A program made the position numbers and the translations under genes. Of a stretch of DNA of 64,000 nucleotides, positions 1 to 12,100 are shown piece by piece. The notes below the pieces were generated by a model. The model was given only the letters and a program-made list of their open reading frames with translations, was not told the origin of the DNA and made no database searches. The DNA is from Branchiostoma floridae (taxonomy: Eukaryota; Chordata; Leptocardii; Amphioxiformes; Branchiostomatidae). The DNA lies in assembly GCF_000003815.2 (NCBI RefSeq), contig NC_049983.1, positions 21,675,761 through 21,739,760 of the forward strand. Reading direction: 5' to 3'. The first letter of the stretch is position 1. Each line of letters begins with the position of its first letter.

Positions 1-174
1 CTTTTGAGCGTGACAACCTGACAGGCGTGGCGATGCCTCAGTACGGAGACGACCTGTTCCAGGGGAGCGATAACGAGCTGTTTGACTCGAGCACGAATGT
101 GCAGCTGCCCCCCTCCTTACTGGGGCAGGAGCAGGAGGAGACAAATGAGATCAGCAGGAGGAGGAGACAGACAG
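1..174 (+). CDS. Celsr: Celsr exon: GAIN domain segment with polybasic end
   Basis: The frame from base 3 is open to the donor CAGACAG|GTGGGG and ends in phase 1. It encodes [19 protein letters not shown] near the start and ends ISRRRRQTG. The phase joins correctly to the exon at 852. The 5' end of the exon is outside the window. The RRRR run resembles a furin-type site but has no other support. The 3' edge of this exon is repeated twice in the following intron. Confidence 0.85.
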
Positions 175-3100
175 GTGGGGATGGAGACATAGAGGGAGAA
201 AGAAATGGATAGATGGATGGAAGGAGGAAGGGGAATGGATAAAAGTGGGTGGAAGGAAGAGTTGGAGGGAGGGAGGGAGTTAGGGAAGGACGAATGAGAG
301 GGAAGGAGGGATACAGGGATGGAGGGAGAGGGATGGATATGTGGAGGGATTGAGATAGTTTGGGAAGAATGGAGATGATAACGAACTGTTTGACTCGAGC
401 ATGAACGTGCAGCTGCCCCCTCCCTCCTGGTGCAGGAGGAGGAGGAGACCAACGAGATCAGCAGGAGGAGGAGACAGACAGGTGGGGATGGGTGGAGGGA
501 TGGAGGGAGAGGGAAGAAGGGGGGCAGGAATGGAGTTATGGATGGATGAGGGAGAGGGAAGGAGAAAGGGTTGAAGGAGTGAGGGAAGGAAGGATAGATG
601 GAGTGAGTGATTGAGTCTGAGTTTGGAAAGGATGGAGATGATAACTAGCCTTTTGACTCGAGCACAAACATACAGCCGTACCCCTCCCTTCTAATTGATA
701 TTGATGAGATATTTCAACTTATTTAGACCTTGTCTGCCTTGTTTTCAAATCCTTGCCTGCCCTATGGTTGGGTGTTTCTATATTTCAGCTGAATCATGAT
801 ACAATGAGTGTAATGTCATGTTTGTGACTTTGTTTATTTGTTTGCTGCTAGGTGACGGCACAGAGGTTGAGAGGAAGCTAGTGGTGGCCACCCTCCTGTT
901 TAAGGACCTAGGACAGGTCATGCCAGAAAGTTACGACACCAGCGGCGGACTCTAGTGAGTTGTTTGTTTGTTTATTCATCTTGAGTATTCATCATTCAGT
1001 TTATTCTTTTTACCATCCGTTAGAAAGGCCCATCCAAAATATCTCATAATCTTTATTTTTCTTGGGCTCTGAGATTTACTAAATCATGGTATATTCTTTT
1101 GAACCTTCTGTGTTCTAATTCATTGATCAATATATTAATCAATTATAGTTCCTTGACTTTCTTTTTGAATTGTCCACTACAGGCATGTTTTCATGACTGT
1201 TTTATTATCGGGTTTAGTACATATATTCTGTATCTTTCAGCTTTGGTCCTAATAAGTGTGAAGCAGTTGTGTAAAATTTGTTTTTCCCTCCGCAGCCTTC
1301 CAGACAAACCCGTCATTAACAGCCCAGTGCTGACCGTCGCTGTCTACGATGGAAGAAATCCTTACTATCGAGCGGGATTAATGCGGATGTCACGANNNNN
1401 NNNNNNNNNNNNNNNNNNNNNNNNNNNNNNNNNNNNNNNNNNNNNNNNNNNNNNNNNNNNNNNNNNNNNNNNNNNNNNNNNNNNNNNNNNNNNNNAGCAA
1501 GGAACGATCTGCACGGAAAATCCCCCCTGGAACGGCACGGACATCCCGGTGGTTCTGCTGGATCCCGTGTTCCTGGAGTTCAAACTGCTGCAGGGGGAGA
1601 ACCGCAGCAAACCGCAGTGTGTGTACTGGGACTTCAACCTACCGTGAGTTTTTTTATTTTATTTTTTATTAAACAAACATACATAAGCAAATACAGATAG
1701 CGTCCGTTGAAACAGCCTATATTGGCGCCACTATTAAAACAAGATGAAAATGACAGATAATTGACAAGATAGACAGAAAGATCCCTGTGTTCCTGGAGCT
1801 CAAACTTAAGCCGCAGTGTGTGTACTGGGACTTCAACCTGCCGTGAGTTCAAGCCGTAACTCCCTAGCGCCATCTAGCATCTGTTGTGCGAACTGTAGTG
1901 TAAAGCATCTGCTTTTCAAAAGTATTTTCTTGTTGGTTACTGTTGTTAAGATTTCATAGTGGATTTGTTTTGGTTTGATTTATTTAGTTTTATGAAACGA
2001 CATACAGTCAAGGCTAGCCGAAGGTTATTATAAAAGGCTTTCCCTGGTAGCTGCAGAATCTACAATCACAATACAAATGTTTACATTGCAGCAGTGCACA
2101 TTTGAATACTATTCTTGTTGGTTACATTCTGTTAAAGGTTTCACAGTAGATATTATGTGTAGTTTGTAGCATATACTGTACCAGCAGCAAATATGTGATC
2201 CAAGAAGTTGTGAAAGCTCTAACTTAAGGTATAGCAAAGGACACACAAGAAAATATCTACCATAAAATTTTTGGACAGAAAGTATTAGCACTTATGGACA
2301 TTTTTTTTTCACCTAGGCATCATAACGGAGCAGGTGCGTGGACCACCCGTGGGTGTCGGCTCATGGAGAGGAACCTGACCCACATCAAGTGCGGCTGTGA
2401 TCACCTCTCCAGCTTCGCTATCCTGATGGACGATTCACCCAGTGAGGTATGTGCTGTTAAGTATATTGTCATGCATGCTGTTCTACATTCTTATATTTGG
2501 CATTATACATCTATACAGCCTTTTGTTTTAGCCTGAAATGCATTCGACTTGTTGTCCTGCATGACAGCTATATTGTCAAATCAAGAATTTCAATTCATCC
2601 TTAATTAAGAAAAGAATTTCAAAGTCTGTGACAGCATCTAAAATGTACAGAATTAATTAAAAAAATAAAATCAATTAATCAGTTTTGTTATGGGTGAAAG
2701 TTTGAAAATTTTTGTAGCTCAACTCATAATATTTCTGCATGATGCCTGTAGACAGCTACATTTTTTAATGACAAATTCAAAGAGATCTATTGGTATACCC
2801 AAGCTATGTAGATATCCAGGTATTCAGGACATTCTTGAAAAGGCCTTGATAACATCATTTTTGATGTGGCTGTCTGAGGGTACCCAGCAGAATTATGAGA
2901 GTTGACTGAACTTCTGGTGGCTATTGCAACTCCTTTTTCTCTGCCTCTACCTCACTATTGCCAGTAGTACATTTGTTGTTCTGTATGGTGTTTGTGTACT
3001 TGGTGCTAATATTTCTGTATGTGATGTTTTTGTCATATTCTGCCCTCCTCCCCCCTCCTGTTGTATCTTGTAATACACCGTTGTACAAGTCTATAACTGT

Positions 3101-6100
3101 GTATGTGCTTGCCACTCCCTGCTTCTCCACTGCATGGTGCATGTACTGCGCATGCTAACGCAGAATCAAAAGGTATGTCTGAAACCGCACAATTCGATGT
3201 CCAGAAACTTTAATATCTTTTTGTCGATTTGACAACCTTGTTCTAGAGATTTTCAACAACTTCTATATACAACAACTTTTATATCGCTTGCATTTGTTCC
3301 ATTCACTTCTGTACTGAATCAAAGATTCATATCAGTGCCACTAAAGAAGTTTGTATCAGTACTTCACTGTTCAAACCGTAGCCATTTGTGAAAGATCTAG
3401 ACAAAGTTTATACCTTTCTTGGAACCATTTGTTATTGTAAGACCAAAATAGTGCATATTACGGCATACATAAACAAAAGATTGAGATCGTTGGCAACAAC
3501 GGATGTTGTACACAAAATATTATATCACTTAGGAGATTTTATTATGAAGGATTATGTTCCAAACACATCCTGTTTATAATTTCTGAAAAGGTTGTAATGT
3601 CAAGTTATGAAAACACCAGTGAAAACTACTGTAATTCTTGATTTTATTGCGGTAACTTAATTTTAGCGTTTTTAGCGCCCACTAGTCGAGCGCTAAATTT
3701 TCATTACGCGACTTTTTCATTACGCGAATTAACCACCGCCCCCCACCCTCTAATGTCGCGGCGCCGATTTCTGGTTTTGTTACTTAGTATATACGGTCAC
3801 GATCTAACTCTTGTCCTTTACAAAAACGTGCACACATTACCCTAGTAATTCACACAGGAACAAGAAGTTCGTCGTTCTTCAAGAAATAAAACATATATTT
3901 AAATGGAAAGTTTGTCGTCAGTTCTTTTACAAAATGCAGTGAAAGCATGCTGACGCAAACAACACAAATTCGTTACGAGCTGAGCTGCATATTTACCAAT
4001 TGCGTATTTATCAATATTATTCTACGCTACGATTTAGAAGTTTGTCCATAAAATATACAAAACAGTTCCGAAGTTCACGTTGTGCTACGATGTTACACTT
4101 AGAAAATGTCCGCGTCATCTTATCGTGCAGACAACAACAGCAAAAATGGCGTCGCAGAAAAAAATACAAAGCCACTACGGAATATTTGGTGTAAATCTAC
4201 GAATTTCTAGGCAGAAATACAGTCAAATTCATAGCGTCAAAGCCCAATATGTAAGGCGTGTTTTTTGTGAGCTACGAACAATTCGGAATTACAAGAATCC
4301 GCCGCCACCCAAGCGTACAAACAACAACAATCAAGTTTCAAAATGGCGCCGACCGTGCGCCGCATGGATCTCACAAAATTATTTCTGCGGCGCCGCATCG
4401 AGGTCGACAACCTTCAAGTCTGGCGATGTTTTTCGTGTGTGAAAAGTTTGCGATCTTGTTCGTTCCATGGTGGGCGACTTCTTCCAGAAACGTCTTTTTG
4501 ATCGAATGCGTGGCCGATTCGAGATTCGCTGACGTCCCTCACAAGTTTTCGCTACCAAATTTCGCAATCTTGGTCCTGCTTCCGGAGTATGGTGGTGGTT
4601 CCCGCTACTTTTTTCTCGCTGTTCGCCGCCTGTATGGCTTTCTCGGCTTCCTTATTCACGACAGTAGTATCAAGTGGGCTGTTGTCGTCGTTGGGTCGGC
4701 TATGTCCGCCAAAATTTAGCGGGCCGCCGGCCGGCCAGAGTCGGCGGCCGTCAAGCGCGTTTTGAAATCACCGCGTCCGTAAGTTGTTTATTATTCAGAA
4801 CCACACGCACCGCCGGCGTGTATGTTATTTCTAGTCATGTATTTTTCGGACTTTAGGCATGTAAACTACCGAGGGTTTTGGTAATATTCATGCTATTTTT
4901 TCACACATCCGACTGAAAATTTAGCGCCTCCTTCACAACGCTAAAATTAAGTGACGCGAGTTACTCCATTTTCCCAAAAACGCTATAATTTCCAGACGCG
5001 AGAATTTCAAGAATTACAGTATGTTTGTTTTTTAATTGGGAGGGGAGCATAAACTGCTGTTTTCTATTGGAACTGTGATTTAGCCCAGTTTGCTATTCCC
5101 ATGATCTTTTTTGTAGGTACAAAATGTGTTTTTGAGTAGACGGCAGCCATTGAAAATCTGCAAGTGATTTCTGGTAGTGCAGCAAGTTTTCATTTTACAG
5201 TATTCAGACAAATTTGAAAGTTGTGTTACGTTGGAAATCCGTGAACAAGTGTTGTGTAGCTTGTCCTTGTTCTCTCTTGACACGACTTTTCTCTCTCCTT
5301 CTCCTGATGACTCGCACACTGACAGCCTCCAGAGGTACGTCCTCGCCTCACTTCTTGTGCTGCTCACTTGTCTCTGTGTTCTGTTCTATCTTACATGTAA
5401 TGCAAACCTTTATACATTGTCTAACCTATAACGCTTGTTCACCTTTATTCGCGGGGTGACCTTTATCCGTTGTCTTTAAAAATAGCACATTTTGGAGTAT
5501 TAAAAAACGTATTAAAACTGCGGACTGTGGTTTCAAATTTGGAATATTTTCAAAATGTTCCGATTTTGAAACCACCGTCCGTCAACTTCAGATCCCTAAG
5601 TACGCATTTTTTACAGACAACGAATATAGGTCACCTTTGGATAAAGGTGAACCAGCGTTATCCGTTGTTTTTAAAAACGGGGGAATACACCAAAGTTGAG
5701 ACATGAAAATTGGCTGGTATTAATATGTGTTAAAGAAATTTGTCATTCCAACTTTCGATATACTTGAATGAATCTATGTTTGTAACTAACTAATCAATTG
5801 TAATGTTTTATTGCTAACATTTTGCCAAGGGAACATAATCAAACAAACAATAAGTTTCCTAGTCTCTACCAGACTCCCGCCTGGCTGAATAGGGGACTTT
5901 GGCCAAGTTAGGAATAAAAGACTAGTAGGAGTTAATTGGTCTTGGAGTGTTGGTCGGCCTGGTCTCAAATTGTACTCTTCGGCCATCTAACTCCCCTGGC
6001 GTTTTGTCTGTCTCATTTGGCCAATTTCTACTATTTTTCAAGCAACCTGTGGAGCCTGGTAGAGGCTATAACTTTCACCTCTCTAAAAAAAAAACATTTT

Positions 6101-9100
6101 TCTCTTTACCGTAAAAGGCTTGCAGTTTGTCCAAATACTATTCAATTTCGATAACTGGATATAAAAGCAGATTTACTTCCAAATGTTTGAAGTGACAGCT
6201 ATCACTCTTCTTCAGTGTCATTAGAATTAAGTGACTAAAACAATTTTTTATATTTAGATGTACTTGTATTGAATTGTTTCTGCCAGTTATCAATCAAAAT
6301 GTCTGGAAGTAAATCTCCGTTTTTATCAAGTTGTAGAGATTGAATTTTATTTGAATATTGTTTACCTGGATGTCTAACCATCATAAACGTTCCCTGCAGT
6401 TTGGCCTGAACCGCCCAGTGGCGCTCATGGTGGTGACGTATGTGGGGATCGGTATATCACTCGTGCTCCTCGTGGCGGCATTCCTGACCTTCATGTGCCT
6501 GAAGAACCTGCAGTCCAACACCAACACCATCCACAAGAACCTGGTCGCCTCCATCTTCATCGCTGAGCTCATCTTCCTGGTGGGGGTCAACGCTACACAC
6601 AACCAGGTAAGGCTCATGCGATCTTGTATTCTGCAAGGTATGGCTAGATGTTGTAGTCAGATATGGGAAAATCAGGTCATTAAAGCTGAATGTTCCTGAC
6701 ATTCAAGTAAAACATTCAAATATACATGTTACATGTGTGCATCACATGTACCATTTTCAAAGTTCTCCATTATTGTTCCCAGCATGCAACGGGTCCATAT
6801 AATGTGTATTGTTTCCTTTGTCATATTATTATTATGATTTGGCTGCCCCTGCATTACCCAGTGTTCTCCTTTTTTTCCAGCATACAAAATGATACATACA
6901 ACTATTGTTTTTTTTTGGCATCAGAGAAAAAAGAATGATACATAATCATCATCCTGTATAGCAAAAATGGTTCTATATATTTTTATGAAAGTTATGACTT
7001 TTTATCGAACAAAAGAAAACTTTTATTAAATCTTCAAGCAATCCTTCAACCTTCATCTGACATATGAACGTTGATAATACGAGGCAGTATGTCACCGCTG
7101 GTAAAATAGATAAACGTTTCCAAATGTGACATCCTTCCATTATTTTCCTGTTATTTACCATAATGATTCCCTATTGTCACAGCTCATGTGCACCTTGGTG
7201 GCCATCCTGCTCCACTACTCCTTCCTGACTGCCTTTGCCTGGATGTTCCTGGAGGCTCTCCACATCTACCGCATGCTGACCGAGATCCGCAACATCAACC
7301 AGGGACACATGCGCTTCTACTACTCCATCGGCTGGGGCGCGCCTGCCATCATCGTCGGACTGGCGTTCGGAGTCAAGCCTGAGAGCTACGGCAACCGTGA
7401 CTTCTGCTGGCTACAGGTACACGTCGCACCAAACAACAAAGTCCCAAATATAAAGGAGTGTAGTGTATACATAACAGTTGTCAATTAACACTTCTGACAA
7501 TTTTCTTCTACTTCTTAAGAATGCAGCCCTAAACGTAACTAGGTTTCTATCGCCCCTCATCACGGTTCATAACTGGAGTAGACTTCCTGATCCTGGCCCA
7601 TACAGCCTCCTTTACATTTGGGACTACATTGTAAACATCGCATAAGTGTATAAATGTGAATAGTACACATTTGTGACTGCATTCTATAAGCAGCAACACC
7701 TACATGTACATGTGTAGCTGTAGTACAATGTAAACCAGTCGTAATTGACCTGAAGAATGTGATAACAAACATTTGTAGAAAAAAAAGCAACAACAAAAAA
7801 ATTTAATATTCTCTTCCTTTATTCTACAGGTCAACGACCGACTCTTCTGGACGCTGGCTGGACCAATCCTCCTGGTCGTCCTCATCAACCTGTTTGTCTT
7901 CATCTTCGCTGTCCGGCGGCTGCTCCGCATGGCGAGGAAGGATCCGGAGCACCAGTCGCTGAAATCGGGTCTCATGGCCACCGCCATCCTGATCCCGATG
8001 CTCGGCACCACGTGGGTGTTTGGTGTGCTGGCCGTGAACCAGGATTTGGAGACGTTTCACTACATGTTTGCTATCCTTACGTGCATGCAGGGCCTGTTCG
8101 TGTTCCTGTTCCACTGTATCTTCAACCCGAGTGTACGGCAGGGCTGGAGCAGGTGCTGGGGAAGGTTAGTATACTGGAGGGAACCAGAGATTTGTTACAA
8201 TATTGTATCACACTATAGAAGTTTGACCTCCTTCTGTTACTTTGGTACATTTTTCAGAAAACTAGAAAACTGTTGCCAGAAGTGTAAAAAGAATCAAACA
8301 ATCTCAACTTATTTTTCTAAGCAACAGTATGCAATGAAACAATAGTATACATGTTCATACATGTAGAAGTTTGTGCAAATTGCAGGTAATGTTTAAGATT
8401 CCTCACAATTTTGAAGGTAACAGGAAAAGGATTTTTGGCCCGCTTCCTGTCACTTTTAACAAGGCATTTAAGTCTTAATCGATGCACTTTACATCAAAGG
8501 GTTTACCATGGAAAAAGTTTTTTACAAGACAATTAAAAGCCTGTCTATATATTATAAGAACTTGACATATCTGTTGTAATTCACATTGCGCCATTTCTTG
8601 CCCCTATACCTTAGGTGTCGAGGTAAGAAGGGTACCTACGAGGACAGCGTGACGACCAGGACCACCCTGATGTCCCGCTCGGCGCTCGCCTACAACAACA
8701 CGTCCTCCGCGGACGGCGGGCTGCACCGCATCAACATCGGCACATCCACCAACTCCACAGGCAGCCGCTCCACCAGTAAGACGTCCACCAGCCAGCTTTG
8801 GCGCACGGACGGCATGCTGAGGACTGGGTACAACCCTAACGACTATAAACCCAACCATCCGATGTTCCTGGACGGGAAGGTCAACAAAGGTGGGGAAGGT
8901 GGGCAAAATCTTTTCTATTCTTTTTTTATTTCTGTATTTGTTAAGTAAGGTTTAAATTGCCCACCAAAAAATGTGATAAATACTGCAAATCATTGAAAGC
9001 TTTTACAGGAAGTGTAACATTTTACCTCGTTTATAGATGTTAGAAAGTTTCCCTTATTGTTTAGAAGTCTTCTTTCCCTAAATGGAACTAATACACGATT

Positions 9101-12100
9101 TATGCTTTGTACTGCAGCTAAAGCAGTACAGTTTATTGGTTTTTTTTAAAAGCCTATGAAAGTAATGTTAATTTTTGCCAGCTTACCATGTTCATTGAGC
9201 CTTCCAAGGATGATAATAACATAACATTGTACAAGAATGCATGTATCACATTTTGGACTTTGTTATTTTTTAATCTTTTGTGTAAGTGAAGTTGAAATGC
9301 TAGACGTGTTTTTGGTTGTGCAATGTGCATGTTATTGTGAAGTTGCTGCATCCAGGCATTGTGTTGCTGTCTTGTTATTGAAGCTTTTTTTATTTCATTT
9401 TTTTGCTTGAATGCAGAAATAACAGTTGCACAAGTGGAAGGAAAACCAGGTAAGAACAATACACTGTGTGGTTTACTATCATGTTGTTTCTGCAAAATTT
9501 AATGCTACAAAAAGAATCATTGTCTTGCATGCATTGAATTATAAAGTTTTGATTTCTGTAACACTGGAAGAAATATAAGAGCTGAATTTTAACTTGAATT
9601 TAAACTGCCCGCAATTTTCGTTTATGAAACCACCGTCAACTTCTGTTTTGGGCAAACTTTTTTTTTATTTGCACGCTCGCATCAGTTTTGGATTCCCAGA
9701 GGATGTCATCTATACTGTTTTGAGAACTATTATCTGATATACTTTAGTACATGTATTAAGTTTAACCAGTTGAGTACTAATGTCTATGCCTCACGTGTAA
9801 TCTAATGTATGACTTCCCCTCTGCTGTAACCCAAAAGCACGGAAACCCCGTCGAGTCAAAAAGAAGAGTAAGGTCATTCTAAGTGTCTAGTTCTGTGGAA
9901 GTGAAAACATTTTTGTTCAATGTTTTCTGTGTTTTGTGGCTAGAATCATGGTTGTCCTTGAGTATCAATTGGTTTTCATTTTGGTTAAATCATTTAGATT
10001 ATTATCATTGTGAGGGTCACAAGACATAGTATATAGTGTGACATTTTTTAATGGAAAAATATATAGTATGGAGATTGAAATTTTGCTGTGTTTAGTCAAC
10101 TGTGAATTATACATTGCACAGTTTTGGAAAAGCTCAACGCACTGGTTTTTGTCAGATGGTGACTCAATTAGTTAACATTTTATCATACATACTTGTGTTA
10201 GTTGAAACAATGTTTTGGTTCCTGTCTGAGGGTGCTTTGAATTTTCTGACAATTTGTCTTAGATTAGTCAACATTTAAGTGTGTTTGGGATAGTTGAAGC
10301 AAACTATGTTTTGGTTTCTGATGTTTTTTGTTTACTTCATGTTGATTAGGAGTTGGTTACAATTTGTCTTTCATTACTCAACATTTAATCATAGTTAATG
10401 ATAGTTGAAACTGATGTTCTGTTTTCCATCACAGGGTGTCTTCAATTAGCCAATATTCACTTATACATTTTGTACTTGTCTTCAATTATTCAATATTTAA
10501 TTATATTGTATATTAGTCAATAACAATTCATGTATAAACTTGACACTGACGATGTTCTTGTTCCCGTCAGAGGGTGATTCGGACTCCGACAGCGACATGT
10601 CACTGAACGATCCAGACGAGGAACTGTCTCTTGCCTCCTCACATTCCTCAGACGACGAGGAATATGACGGACAGCCCAACTGGGAGAAAACCATCAAACT
10701 AAGCGGTACCTGTATTGTTCGACCTTCCTTAGTCTCCAAGCAGACCCTACGGTGCCTTAGAAATAGTATCAAAGCTGGCCAGGGACTTAGTATAGCGGCA
10801 CCAGGTGCCCGTTTGACTCCCTTGGCCAGCTATCTCCCTTTGGCCGGCTATACTCCTTTGCCAGCTTTGATATATTATCTCTAAGGCACCGATGTGTCTG
10901 CTTGGAGACTAGACCTTCCTCACTAGTGGGAGAATACAGAAAATCTCTTTTTCCTTTTCAAACATCTTTTTGATCATCAACATAATGTCAGGTTTGTTAG
11001 ATACCATTATATCATGATTGATAACAGAAAATGGACAGTGCCAACATTTAGTTTTCTGTAAGTTAACTTTTGCGGTGGTTTTATTTCATGGTAGGGAGAA
11101 AATGAGGTTTAAGCTGTTTAAAAATTACACATGAACCAATCCTGTAATCTAGTACTAGTCGTAGGAGTACAAAGGGGACGTCAAGATTCTATGAATTTGC
11201 GGTAGAGCAACCACCATAAAAAAATTGCAAAAATTAAATGACTTCAAAGTTTTGTGATTTTATGGTCAAGATATTTTATTCTAAACTGTAACTTCAATCG
11301 CCGACTCGAGCTCCAGAAAACACCAACAGGTCTGTGACACAACTAGCCGTGACAACACTGTCATACTGTATGTGGCCAGTCTCTGTGCAAAATTACATCA
11401 ATTGAATTCTTAAGTTTTAATCATTCTGTCGTATCTCAGATTAAAAGATTTAAAATGATCATATTTAATATCATTCACTATTTGGGTGTGTGGGTTAAAC
11501 AATGACTTCAATGAGTTCTGTTGACGAAATGGTCTTGTTTATTTGTTGACAACTATCCGGCGAGCAGGACGAAAACGTATTTCGTGTTGTCTAATGAAAA
11601 GGCTTTTGTTGACTAAACATGCACGTCCTTGTTGTGAGTGGTGAGCTTGTTTGCTATCGAGACTTAATCTGGGAGAAGTGTAGGCCTTGTCCTCAGCTGT
11701 GTCACGGATGTGGTAACATCGACTATCATAATTCCACCAGGTGCCATAATACCGCCACCTCAAAAAAAAGTTAGTATAGAGGTCTTCCCAAGATTGTCTT
11801 GAACACCGAATGTTAAATATCCTAAATTTAATACAATTCAGATATTTAGGTATTGAAGACAATCTTGAGAAGGCCTCTATAACAACTTTTTTTGAGGTGG
11901 CGGTATAATGGCGCCTGGTGGAATCATGCAAGTGTATGTTAGCTTCTGGAGTTGGTAAAACTTTTTTTTGGGGGGGGGCTGCAAAATTACATACATGTTG
12001 CACTTGAAAGTTGGCATCTGTACATATATCTGTATTGATTTGATCAATATTGTAAAAGGATCAATTTAGCAAACTACAAAAGGATGTTATGATTTAATTA

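Noticed and set aside
4080-4719. Frames of 120 and 153 codons
   Set aside because: They lie inside the inverted-repeat element, lack splice context and show no recognisable domain.
5290-5335. Possible extra Celsr micro-exon ending CTCCAGAG|GTACGT
   Set aside because: The GPS exon and the TM1 exon already join in phase 0 and match the family without an insertion, and no suitable acceptor lies in front.
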